Shown here in pieces: positions 14,860 to 22,125 of a DNA stretch of 22,608 nt. Positions within the stretch are counted from its first letter, which is position 1, and the number at the start of each line of letters is the position of its first letter. Below the pieces are notes generated by a model. It had not been told where the DNA came from and searched no databases. It saw only the letters and a program-made list of their open reading frames with translations. The translations under genes and the position numbers were made by a program. The stretch is from Nitrospiraceae bacterium. GTDB lineage: Bacteria > Nitrospirota > Nitrospiria > Nitrospirales > UBA8639. The stretch lies in assembly GCA_020632595.1 (NCBI GenBank), contig JACKFF010000025.1, forward strand, positions 1 to 22,608, given 5' to 3'.

Positions 14860-15017
14860 AGGAATGGAATGTGATCAAAGCAATTCTTTATAAAAAGATG
14901 CCTCCCAACTTGCAGGGGATTCACTCCATCGGAAGTAATCGTTTTTATCCAGTCTGTCAATGTGGATGAGCATCCCATAATGAGCAGGATGGGCAATATG
15001 ACACTTGCGTTCCGCAT
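14844..15017 (-). CDS. 57-aa lipoprotein, unknown function
   Basis: A very short but well-supported gene. The ATG at 15017 follows AGGAGG nine bases upstream. The product begins MRNASVILPILLIMGCSS, a clear lipoprotein signal with the lipidated Cys at residue 16, leaving a mature peptide of only about 42 residues with one further Cys. Its own promoter motif lies 100 bp upstream and a hairpin covers its last codons, so it is a single-gene unit. It could be a lysis-like or entericidin-like small lipoprotein, or a partner of an outer-membrane protein; no family is recognised. Confidence 0.65.
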   Translation of the reverse strand: MRNASVILPILLIMGCSSTLTDWIKTITSDGVNPLQVGRHLFIKNCFDHIPFLPSAS

Positions 15018-15116
15018 AACACTAGACCTCCTGATAAAAGATGAAGGGTGTGAAGAAATGTCTGAGTCATAGGCGAACATGATCCTTCTTCGGAGAGTAC
15101 GCTTGATGTGAAAACC

Positions 15117-15147
15117 TGTCTACAGATGGCTACCGATGCGTGCTACA
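15117..15147 (-). promoter_or_regulatory. 31-bp promoter motif upstream of the 57-aa lipoprotein
   Basis: Minus-strand reading TGTAGC, 17-bp spacer with GCATCGGTAG, TGTAGA followed by CAGGTTTT. Both hexamers are perfect. Confidence 0.7.
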
Positions 15148-15163
15148 GCTCAGATTGCTCAAT

Positions 15164-15177
15164 GATTGTTCATTAGA
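15164..15177. repeat. 14-bp direct repeat, left copy
   Basis: GATTGTTCATTAGA, repeated exactly at 15987-16000. The pair brackets the gene at 15208-15957 and could be a duplicated insertion site or a recombination scar, or chance. Confidence 0.35.
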
Positions 15178-15207
15178 ATTTTTTCTTCCATTCTGGCGTG
15201 ACACATC

Positions 15208-15957
15208 TCAAGGAATATAAAAATGTAACGGGTTCATGGCGTGATAGCTCACGTTTGAGCGGCGTCCAATACTTGGGTCGACAAACCCGTCCTCCAGTCC
15301 AGGGTCGGGAATGTCCACCCTGGGCAACAAGGCCGAGTTGGCATTAAAGGCCCGAGCCCGTTGGGCGAAGGTATAGCGCCCGGCCTCTATCCGGTCGATT
15401 TCATCGTCTGTGCCATAGGTGACAAATGGCGGATAGGGACGGCACGTATCAATGGCCGCATTCAAGACAGGGTGGAGCCGGAGAAAGGTGTCGAGTGCCC
15501 GTTCGGTAAGGGCTCGTTGTGGACTTGGAAGAGAGTTCAGAAATGCCTGGCGAGCCAATCCCTTGGGATGATCCGGTGTGAAAATCACGGCATGGTGACG
15601 ATTGAAGGCAATGCCGCCTTCCTCTTGAATGCCGTCCGTCAGATCCTTCAGGGTCACATAGTGGATATATTCTTTCGTTCTGGCCTGATTGGGGTTTGCC
15701 GGGATGTATTGGCCTTCGACCCGGTTGATGATCACATCACGATGACGCATGACGTGTAACTGAATTGGTCTGTCGCCCCCGGTGGTTGTACACAAGTCTG
15801 GAGAAAAAGGCCGGTCATCCAGGCGAAGTGGAAGTGGGGCTGGTGATTCCGCATAGAATGGGGTTGCCTCGGGCAGGAGGCCGAATAAAAGTCCGACCAG
15901 AACCACGAAAGTAGAGATCACGAGAGTATGGGGTGAAACGCGTGTGAATGCCGACAT
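15208..15957 (-). CDS. exported protein of unknown function
   Basis: A 249-residue protein with an N-terminal membrane or signal segment (TLVISTFVVLVGLLFGLLPEATPFYAE). The ATG follows TAGGAG about nine bases upstream. The mature part has two Cys (SPDLCTTTGG and DTCRPYPP) that could form a disulfide. HVMRHRDVIINRVEGQYIPANP, GIAFNRHHAVIFTPDHP and GFVDPSIGRRSNVSYHAMNPLHFYIP are well-formed segments but match no family I know. His is frequent (HVMRHRD, RHHAV, TPDHP, YHAMNPLH), which would suit metal binding. It is the second gene after the CxWxC protein at 16115-16432 and probably shares its promoter at 16500-16530. Confidence 0.75.
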   Translation of the reverse strand: MSAFTRVSPHTLVISTFVVLVGLLFGLLPEATPFYAESPAPLPLRLDDRPFSPDLCTTTGGDRPIQLHVMRHRDVIINRVEGQYIPANPNQARTKEYIHYVTLKDLTDGIQEEGGIAFNRHHAVIFTPDHPKGLARQAFLNSLPSPQRALTERALDTFLRLHPVLNAAIDTCRPYPPFVTYGTDDEIDRIEAGRYTFAQRARAFNANSALLPRVDIPDPGLEDGFVDPSIGRRSNVSYHAMNPLHFYIP

Positions 15958-15986
15958 GAGCGCCGTCTCCTACCTAAAAGGTTGCC

Positions 15987-16000
15987 GATTGTTCATTAGA
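15987..16000. repeat. 14-bp direct repeat, right copy
   Basis: Identical to 15164-15177. On the minus strand it contains the start of an eight-codon frame (MNNRQPFR, 15994-15968) preceded by AGGAGG and ending at the SD of the following gene, a possible leader peptide. Confidence 0.35.
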
Positions 16001-16114
16001 TTCCGGATGACCTCCTGCTCTGAAGCTATGAAGTGACCCTACTCTCCGCTATTCTGGGGAGCGTGGAGTCGAAGGCCTAGAAAGGATGACGGAAATCCGG
16101 AATCGGTGAATCAG

Positions 16115-16432
16115 TTAGCAAGCGAACGAGAGAGAAACCGGGGGTGCTCGAGAGGAACGTTGGATGAAGAGGATGAGATGGGGGATAGGCGGATTGTCTT
16201 GGTGAACCGGCACGATATGGAAACAGCATTTGGGAATGAGCGGAGTAAACCCTTGCAGGCCATTGCCGGCCTGACAGGTCCAGCTACACCATGTCTTGCC
16301 ATGTGTTTGTTGGTGATGGTGTCCGTCATGGATGTGCGTCTCAGGAGAAGAGGCCAGGCCCGAGGACACCACGAGAAAGCATCCGCTGAGAAGGATGGCC
16401 ACCCACAATTTAACACGTCGAGTGTAGTTCAT
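16115..16432 (-). CDS. small exported His/Cys-rich protein, CxWxC family
   Basis: A 105-residue protein. The ATG at 16432 is chosen because a signal peptide follows (LWVAILLSGCFLVVSSGLA); the open frame upstream runs through the promoter. The mature part begins with a His cluster (HIHDGHHHQQTHGK) directly before CSWTCQ, then PKCCFH. The same order, His cluster then C(S/T)W(A/T)C(Q/H), is found in the two small proteins of the right-hand operon. Such a site would suit Cu(I), Zn or Ni binding. DUF2946-type small Cys/His proteins next to copper-linked TonB receptors are a known parallel, but I do not claim homology. No second membrane segment is seen, so this member is probably periplasmic. Confidence 0.65.
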   Translation of the reverse strand: MNYTRRVKLWVAILLSGCFLVVSSGLASSPETHIHDGHHHQQTHGKTWCSWTCQAGNGLQGFTPLIPKCCFHIVPVHQDNPPIPHLILFIQRSSRAPPVSLSFAC

Positions 16433-16499
16433 ACGCCAAATAGATGGTGAAATTTTCCCACTGCTTCCTTGTGGACACGATATTCCCTGTTGCGTGGGA

Positions 16500-16530
16500 T
16501 GTCTACACATGCCTGCTACTGCATGCCACA
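16500..16530 (-). promoter_or_regulatory. 31-bp promoter motif upstream of the CxWxC protein
   Basis: Minus-strand reading TGTGGC, 17-bp spacer (ATGCAGTAGCAGG start), TGTAGA followed by CA. It lies 25 bp after the stop of the HTH gene, separating the two units, and 68 bp before the CxWxC start codon. Confidence 0.7.
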
Positions 16531-16554
16531 TGACGGACCAATTGACCGGAACTC

Positions 16555-16755
16555 TTAGGAAATCAGAGCCAGCCCCCAATGATCTTTTCGGTTTTGTTCA
16601 ATGAGAGAATCTATCGAATCTTGAAAGATACGTAAGCTGCCCTTTCCGATTTTGGTGGCCTTCAGCCGGTCTTCCTCGACCCATCGATATATAGTCCATC
16701 GGCTGACATTTAACCGTTTGGCGGCTTCCCCGACGCGTAATAATTGTTTCTCCAT
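16555..16755 (-). CDS. small excisionase/BldC-like HTH DNA-binding protein
   Basis: A 66-residue protein. The ATG at 16755 follows AAGGAG at eight to nine bases. LRVGEAAKRLNVSRWTIYRWVEEDRLKATKIGKGSLRIFQDSIDSLIE is a complete MerR/excisionase-type winged helix: recognition helix RWTIYRWVE and wing LKATKIGKGSLRI. Proteins of this size are phage excisionases, AlpA-like activators or BldC-like regulators that bind direct repeats. No integrase lies in the window. It ends 25 bp before a regulon promoter, making it a candidate regulator, but nothing links it to the motif directly. It may be transcribed from the right-hand operon. Confidence 0.82.
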   Translation of the reverse strand: MEKQLLRVGEAAKRLNVSRWTIYRWVEEDRLKATKIGKGSLRIFQDSIDSLIEQNRKDHWGLALIS

Positions 16756-16803
16756 GGTGTGGTCTCCTTGTCTCTGTTCGGCGATAGGTTTCATGCGTCT
16801 GAT

Positions 16804-16838
16804 CAACGAGCAAGGGGTAGATGCCTCATGGCTCGTTG
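16804..16838. repeat. 8-bp inverted repeat upstream of the HTH gene
   Basis: CAACGAGC and GCTCGTTG with a 19-base spacer, 49-83 bp upstream of the HTH start. It could be a terminator of the right-hand operon or an operator. A second small palindrome, CTACC-AGTC-GGTAG, lies at 17001-17014. Confidence 0.35.
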
Positions 16839-17040
16839 GTGCAGACTGGTTGTCTTGTCATGCACGGATGCCAATGCCTCGACGGGCGTTGTTGCTCAGG
16901 TGGACGACCGATCATCGCGTGCTTCGCGCTTCGGCTCGGTCTATCCTGGAGTCACCCCGGTCGGGATTGTACCCGTCGTTGAATGAAATGTTGTCCCTCG
17001 CTACCAGTCGGTAGAATGGAGGGTCGCAACACGAAAAAGA

Positions 17041-17382
17041 CTAGAAGGGGAATGGGGGGCCGCGAGAAGTATGGAGGAGGAGAGGACGCTGTGAAATAGC
17101 GCGATGAAACCACGGAACGAATGAAATGCTTATTAAGACGACAGCGAACACATTCTGGGTCTGTTGAAAAGTGCTTGAGGTTTGGCTCACATGACAAGCC
17201 CATGAGCACAATGACAGGTGATGGGTGCCGTGGTGCCCTTGTGGCTCGTGTTGCCCCATCATCGAGCCTGAGGCGCAAAATGCCGAAACGATCAGCAGAG
17301 CAGCATAGGTGCCCACTAACAGGTAGAGCATCTCCCGTTTGCAGGATGGAGAACGGCTGATGGTTGGGGAGCGATGCCACAT
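17041..17382 (-). CDS. small membrane protein, CxWxC family
   Basis: A 113-residue protein starting nine bases after the exbD stop, so probably translated by coupling; an internal ATG (residue 18) is an alternative start. Layout: membrane segment MLYLLVGTYAALLIVSAFCASG, His-rich stretch GQHEPQGHHGTHH, CSWACHVS, second membrane segment (VFAVVLISISFVPWF), and an RGPP tail. The same layout and tail occur in the protein at 20228-20605, so the two are paralogues at either end of one operon. The Cys/His site would lie between two membrane helices, probably on the periplasmic face. Likely a metal-binding accessory to the TonB system; function not established. Confidence 0.65.
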   Translation of the reverse strand: MWHRSPTISRSPSCKREMLYLLVGTYAALLIVSAFCASGSMMGQHEPQGHHGTHHLSLCSWACHVSQTSSTFQQTQNVFAVVLISISFVPWFHRAISQRPLLLHTSRGPPFPF

Positions 17383-17390
17383 GTTTCGTA

Positions 17391-17801
17391 TTATGAGGTA
17401 GGAATGGGTTTTGTGGCAATGGCCATATTGTGAATGCCGCTGAGTCGGACCTTATCCATGACTTGAATGACCAATCCGTGCTGGACCGATTCATCAGCGT
17501 TAATGATGACGCTGGGATCGGGGTCCCGTTGCCGCGTGTCCGCCAGCCGTCCTGCCAACTCCCCCAGCGAGATGGGCTCCTTATTGTAAAAGAGCGTCCC
17601 CTCTTTGGTAATCGACAGCGACACTTCCTCTTGCACTTTATCGGTGGAGGATTCCGCTTCGGGCAAATTGACCGGCATTCCCCGTTGGAGCGTCATGGAG
17701 AGCGTGGCAATCATGAAAAACACCAACAGAAAAAACATGGTATCGATCATGGGAATGATTTCAATGCGGGCTTTTTTGGTTGGGGCAGCGGGCAATCTCA
17801 T
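17391..17801 (-). CDS. exbD: ExbD-family proton channel subunit
   Basis: A 136-residue ExbD/TolR protein starting at 17801 (GGAG upstream; another ATG at 17843 would begin inside a hairpin). The N-terminal ARIEIIPMIDTMFFLLVFFMIAT contains the single membrane helix with the essential Asp (residue 20). The periplasmic domain carries MPVNLPEAES and the typical VIINADESVQHGLVIQVMDKVRLSGIHNMAIATKP end. With ExbB it uses the proton gradient to drive TonB. Unusually, ExbB lies at the far end of the operon, with three genes between them. Confidence 0.92.
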   Translation of the reverse strand: MRLPAAPTKKARIEIIPMIDTMFFLLVFFMIATLSMTLQRGMPVNLPEAESSTDKVQEEVSLSITKEGTLFYNKEPISLGELAGRLADTRQRDPDPSVIINADESVQHGLVIQVMDKVRLSGIHNMAIATKPIPTS

Positions 17802-17833
17802 GAGTGAATCAGTCTCCGATGTCTGAGGCGAGG

Positions 17834-17870
17834 GTTGGAACATCCAGCATAGCGAACCGGATGTTCCAAC
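17834..17870 (-). terminator. hairpin between receptor and exbD
   Basis: A perfect 12-bp stem (GTTGGAACATCC / GGATGTTCCAAC) with a 13-base loop between the receptor stop and the exbD start. It lacks a U-tract, so it may set a lower level of exbD relative to the receptor or protect the upstream mRNA end. Confidence 0.5.
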
Positions 17871-17896
17871 TTCAAATCCTATTCGCGGGGAATCGA

Positions 17897-20119
17897 TTAA
17901 TTAAATTTCCACTCCACTCCGGCAAATCCGCTGATACCCTGTCCGGGATTAAAATACCGTCCCAAGCTATCATTGACGACCACCGCACCCGCATAGGTTT
18001 GGTTGGTCAGATTGCGACCCTCAGCGAAGAATGACAGTGTTTTCCCATAATTATATCCGGCACGGAGATTCACGAGAAAATACGCCGGATTTTTCGTCGT
18101 GTTGGCTGAGTCCACAAAAAACCCGGCCATGGACCATTCAAAATTTGGTGCGATCCAGAAACCAACCGGGTGATCATATCGGATTTCTCCTGTGAGGAAA
18201 TGTTCGGGAGCCCCAGGAACTCGATTGCCATCTTTGGCGACAGTGGTTATCGGCACGCCTCCCCCCCCACCCGATTTGACGTCATCGGTGAATTTAAACA
18301 GGGACCAGGTATAGGCCCCTCTAACGGTAATGGTATCAGTCTGATTCTTAGGCCCAGGGGCTAACAGTCCGTGCGCCACCACCGCGGTCCCGCCGGCTTC
18401 GATTCCCGTATGCCGCGTGCCCCTGGCATTTTGGAAGGTCCCCTGGTTATTAATATTCGAGGCAATGATTTCTTTTTGCATTTCCAGATTGAAGGCGGTG
18501 AGATCCCATGATAAGCGATGATCTGCCGTCGTCCCTCTGGTTCCCAATTCGAATTGCCAGGCTCGTTGGGCATCCAAATTTAAAAAGGCGCTCGTGGGGG
18601 TTGTCCCGTCGGGATTGACGGACGAGGTTAATTCCACGTTGATGGGAGGTTCGTAGCCGCGACTCACGTTTCCATAAATCTGAGACGAGGGTGTGGTTCG
18701 ATACACAAAGCCTACCTTTGGCGTAATGGCGTTGAACTGACGCAAGTCGGTGCGACTGCTGGTTAAGGCGCCGGAAAATGGGCTGAACAGCTGATTTCGG
18801 CCTTCGCGAATGCTGTAATCCCATCGTCCTCCAGCGATGAAAAGCAAGTCTTTGGTGACGCTGAATTGGTCTTCGAGGTAGGTTCCAAAGTTGGTGGTCC
18901 ATAAACTCAAATTTTGAGTTTGGGTTCCTCGTGCCCCAAGATTATTGACGAAACGCCGTTGATTCGTATCGCCGAATCGGGGTTGATGACCAATGATGAA
19001 AAAGTTTTCATGGCCAAAAATCGAATTGGAATTGCCGTAGCGAATTTCCCCGCCCACATTATAGTTGTCTTGGACGATCGTTTGAAAAATCGGGTGGTCC
19101 AAATACTGATAGGAATAGTAAGGAATGATCTCAAAGAACTGGTTAGCGGCGAACTCGTTTCGATAGGCTACCCCCGCTCGTATCAAGTTATAGTACCGCC
19201 CGTATTTACAGGCCTGGTTGAGTCCGCACGCAAATGGATTGATTCCTCCCAATGTGTTGGCTTGCTGGTCATTCTTTTCCAACTGGGCCAGGGTGAGGGA
19301 GCCCGGGATTCGTTCGGCCACTACACCCCCCAATATGTAGGCGCGTATTTCCTGATGGGTCCCGATTTTAAAGCCAAAATTGGCATTCAATCGCTGGCGG
19401 GATTGCTGGCTGTTGTCCTGAAAGCCGTCCTGGTGGTTTCCGGAAATGCTGACATAATAGTCGGCGGTGACGTCCATCGTCCCCAATTTCATGGGCTGCG
19501 TGACATGACCACTCGACACCTGTCCGGAGTACAATCCGAAACTGCCTGCCAGCAATCGCATTTGGAGAGTCGAGGCGTTATACCCCGTTCTAGGCACGAA
19601 ATTGATGGCCCCCCCAATAGTGTTGGCTCCATACCGCAACGCGTTGGCCCCTTTATAAATTTCGATTCGCTCATAGGCATTGAGATCGATGGACTCAAAG
19701 TCGGAGAAGCCATCGGCATCGCCAAAGTAGATGCCGTTGATCAAAATGTTGATGCCGCGATGGTGAAAATTGTTCCGGAGGGAGGTTCCTCGAATTTGGA
19801 ATTGGCCCTCATCGGCTCCGAAGCGTGTCTGAAATCGTACCCCTGGCGCAAATTGCAAGACATCGTTCAAGTTCAAGGCCCGGGATTCTTGAATGGCCTT
19901 TTCTTCAATTAACAGAGTGCTGGCTGGGCGGCGCGAAATTTCTTCCTTGACGATATCGATGTTTTCAATTTTTTTCCCCTCTACCGTGACCATCGGGAGG
20001 GTTTCGATTGACTCGTCAGCCAATCCGGTGGAAGGAAACAAAATGAGCGTGCCGATCAGTATGCTGCTGGCCAGGGGCCCGAGACGTTTGTTGGTGAATA
20101 TGTGGGTGTTGAGTCTCAT
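17897..20119 (-). CDS. TonB-dependent outer-membrane receptor, FecA-like
   Basis: A 740-residue receptor. The signal peptide covers LASSILIGTLILFPSTGLA; the TonB box is LPMVTVEGKK. The plug carries ALNLNDVLQFAPGVRFQTRF, QFQIRGTSLRNNFHHRGINI, NGIYFGDADGFSDFESID and RIEIYKGANALRYGANTIGG. The FHHRGI and GDADGF segments in the plug apex resemble FecA-type ferric-chelate receptors. The barrel ends FAGVEWKFN. AAGGA lies 13 bases before the ATG. It sits in the middle of an operon between a CxWxC membrane protein and exbD, which suggests the motor is dedicated to it. Substrate unknown: an iron chelate, copper or nickel complex are all possible. Confidence 0.93.
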   Translation of the reverse strand: MRLNTHIFTNKRLGPLASSILIGTLILFPSTGLADESIETLPMVTVEGKKIENIDIVKEEISRRPASTLLIEEKAIQESRALNLNDVLQFAPGVRFQTRFGADEGQFQIRGTSLRNNFHHRGINILINGIYFGDADGFSDFESIDLNAYERIEIYKGANALRYGANTIGGAINFVPRTGYNASTLQMRLLAGSFGLYSGQVSSGHVTQPMKLGTMDVTADYYVSISGNHQDGFQDNSQQSRQRLNANFGFKIGTHQEIRAYILGGVVAERIPGSLTLAQLEKNDQQANTLGGINPFACGLNQACKYGRYYNLIRAGVAYRNEFAANQFFEIIPYYSYQYLDHPIFQTIVQDNYNVGGEIRYGNSNSIFGHENFFIIGHQPRFGDTNQRRFVNNLGARGTQTQNLSLWTTNFGTYLEDQFSVTKDLLFIAGGRWDYSIREGRNQLFSPFSGALTSSRTDLRQFNAITPKVGFVYRTTPSSQIYGNVSRGYEPPINVELTSSVNPDGTTPTSAFLNLDAQRAWQFELGTRGTTADHRLSWDLTAFNLEMQKEIIASNINNQGTFQNARGTRHTGIEAGGTAVVAHGLLAPGPKNQTDTITVRGAYTWSLFKFTDDVKSGGGGGVPITTVAKDGNRVPGAPEHFLTGEIRYDHPVGFWIAPNFEWSMAGFFVDSANTTKNPAYFLVNLRAGYNYGKTLSFFAEGRNLTNQTYAGAVVVNDSLGRYFNPGQGISGFAGVEWKFN

Positions 20120-20227
20120 GTGTATGTATAGGTCCTTTCCGAATACTGTAGAAGCCGAACGAGGACAAGCAGGTTCCTGGCCTCCTTGCCGCGATAAATC
20201 ATTGCAATGGAAATTCCGAAAGCTGGC

Positions 20228-20605
20228 TTAGTTGGGCGGGCCGCGGGCGGCGGTTGGTCTCAGGAAGGCCTGCGTTGGGATAGAAGACCACAAGGCCACC
20301 ACTCCAATCAGAATGATGAGTGGCATCAATAAGGTGTGTGGCGCCGCATCGGCAGACTGGGCTCTTGTGCTGACCTGACATGCCCATGTGCAAAGCAAGG
20401 AATGCGTGACCGAATATTTGGAATGATGTTGGCCTGTTGGTTGGTGTAACTCATTGGACGCATGGCAATACATGCCGAGGCTCGCCAGCGTGAGGTAGAG
20501 CACGGAGAGAAAAATGGGCACTTGGCGAAAATGGCGGGCCATCATGAAGGCGCTGGGTTGTGGTTGAGTCATAGTGGATGATTGAGGATTACAATGAACG
20601 CCCAT
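20228..20605 (-). CDS. small membrane protein, CxWxC family
   Basis: A 125-residue protein starting about ten bases after the amidohydrolase stop; no SD is seen, and later ATGs at residues 12 and 21 are possible. Layout: membrane segment VPIFLSVLYLTLASLGMYCHAS, His-rich stretch HQPTGQHHSKYSVTHS, CTWACQVS, second membrane segment LLMPLIILIGVVALW, RGPP tail. It is a paralogue of the 17041-17382 protein. The order (His cluster, then CxWxC) is shared with 16115-16432. It probably binds a metal on the periplasmic side next to the receptor and motor complex; this is inference. Confidence 0.65.
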   Translation of the reverse strand: MGVHCNPQSSTMTQPQPSAFMMARHFRQVPIFLSVLYLTLASLGMYCHASNELHQPTGQHHSKYSVTHSLLCTWACQVSTRAQSADAAPHTLLMPLIILIGVVALWSSIPTQAFLRPTAARGPPN

Positions 20606-20614
20606 GGTGTCGAT

Positions 20615-22087
20615 CTAGTGAAGGGGATGGATGGCCAATGGGTGTTTCTTGTGAGCTGGCCCCAGGGTATGCGTTGGGGGACTCAGGGAAAGTGGGACTC
20701 CTTGTTTCATCCGAAATGTAATCTGTTGAACGTGGTCAAAATTCTCAATGGGATTGCCCCGCAAAACCAAAAAGCTGGCTTCGTACCCTTCCTCAAATCG
20801 TCCAATGTTTCGAGAAGGGAAAATCGCTTGAGGAGTGGTTTCACACCACAGCTTGAGTAACGTCAGGTTGTCAAAGACGCCGAGCTGCCGGAGGTGGAGA
20901 GCTTCGGCGAGAGCTGTCTCCGCATGATCGCTTCCAATCGCAATTTTTACTCCGGCTTGATGGAGTAATGCGAGGTTGTGGGCTTGAATGTCCCTGGTCA
21001 CACTCGAAGTCTTGTGCGCTGGGGATGTGGGATGGTTGTGGCGGGAGGAAGACGTCTCCCCTGAATGGACCGTTGAATCAGGATGAGTGTGTTGCGCCGG
21101 GTGAAAGTGCCCCGCGACAGTGGTGGTCACGACGACGACGTGGTGCTGGGCAGCTAGTTGTGCATCTTCCTGGGTTAACCGTACCGCAGTCTGTTCATCG
21201 GGGGAGGGGAGGAACCAACCTGGAAGATGGGCAATTTCATCGACCTTTCCACGAATGGCCGTTCGAAAGTCTGCTGCAGTTTCAACGTGTGCGGAAACTC
21301 GCAAACCCTGCCGGTGGGCCAAGGTGACGATGGCCTCGAGTAAGGCCGGGTCCAATCCTTTCCGGAACCCATGGCTGGGGTGAATGTCCTGAGCATGAAA
21401 ATGTTCAACATCTCCAAGGTAAATTTTGATGAAGTCCGGATTGGTCCTGGTAATTGCCGGCCATCGTTCTTGCAGGTCTTTGACATTGGAAATGGGGAAA
21501 TAGGCGCGACCCTCGAACCAATCTTTTTGACGTGGGCCGATGACCGGTTCGTAGCGATGGATTCTGAGCATGTCTTCATAGAGATGGCGCGGATGGCCGT
21601 CTGGGCTTGTGAGGCCGGCATGGGCAAAGATGACATCAATGCTCTCGGGTGTGTTGAGATGGTGTTGAACGTGCGTTGAAAACTCAGCAATGTCATTCGG
21701 ATTTTTGACATAAAAAATTCCGTCTCGTAGATACGGTTGGATCACCTGATGGATATTCCATACTCCCTCTACGTTGTGGGTGTGAGCTTCTCCAAAGGGT
21801 GGCACCACATATCCATTCTGTAAATCCAGTGTCTGGTCAACCTTGTCGGGTGGTGTATGGGTGAGCGTGCCATCGACCGCATACCAGGTTTGCTGCAGGA
21901 AGGTTTGTCCGTTGAACCATTGGCCGTTTTTGAAGGCATAGGTTCTGGTTGGGAAAAGTCTCTTCGGGGTGTTGTCCGGTTCTCCGGTTGCCAAGCCAGG
22001 AAACGCGAAACACCCAACCAATACCCATCTCAGAAGTCTGGTTGCTTGCGCTGACATAGCAAATGAATATCCGAGGAATGCCCACAT
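20615..22087 (-). CDS. exported amidohydrolase with His-rich insertion
   Basis: A 490-residue amidohydrolase-superfamily protein (imidazolonepropionase or adenine-deaminase-like branch). The ATG at 22087 follows AAGGTC about ten bases upstream; a signal peptide follows (LLRWVLVGCFAFPGLATG). Metal-site features: HTH at 102-104 after PPFGEA, Lys 221 in FIKIYLGD as possible carboxylated Lys, His 267 in SAHVETAAD, and Asp 387 in IGSDHAE. Residues about 327-370 form an insertion with nine His (HFHPAQHTHPDSTVHS, SRHNHPTSPAH), unusual for the family and suited to metal capture. It may hydrolyse a periplasmic ligand, for example the organic part of an imported chelate, or serve as a metal sink. It starts 38 bp after exbB. 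Confidence 0.85.
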   Translation of the reverse strand: MWAFLGYSFAMSAQATRLLRWVLVGCFAFPGLATGEPDNTPKRLFPTRTYAFKNGQWFNGQTFLQQTWYAVDGTLTHTPPDKVDQTLDLQNGYVVPPFGEAHTHNVEGVWNIHQVIQPYLRDGIFYVKNPNDIAEFSTHVQHHLNTPESIDVIFAHAGLTSPDGHPRHLYEDMLRIHRYEPVIGPRQKDWFEGRAYFPISNVKDLQERWPAITRTNPDFIKIYLGDVEHFHAQDIHPSHGFRKGLDPALLEAIVTLAHRQGLRVSAHVETAADFRTAIRGKVDEIAHLPGWFLPSPDEQTAVRLTQEDAQLAAQHHVVVVTTTVAGHFHPAQHTHPDSTVHSGETSSSRHNHPTSPAHKTSSVTRDIQAHNLALLHQAGVKIAIGSDHAETALAEALHLRQLGVFDNLTLLKLWCETTPQAIFPSRNIGRFEEGYEASFLVLRGNPIENFDHVQQITFRMKQGVPLSLSPPTHTLGPAHKKHPLAIHPLH

Positions 22088-22125
22088 GGGATCAATGACC
22101 TTGAATCGCAGCGTAAGGATCGTGG

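Noticed and set aside
17351..17381. A further match to the 31-bp motif (TGTGGCATC, ATGGTTG-like spacer)
   Set aside because: The -10 end reads AGCCGT rather than TGTAGA, and it lies within the first codons of the small protein gene that is coupled to exbD; probably chance.
18914..19912. 332-codon open frame on the plus strand
   Set aside because: Antisense to the third TonB receptor, whose protein sequence is unmistakable; composition is that of a shadow frame.
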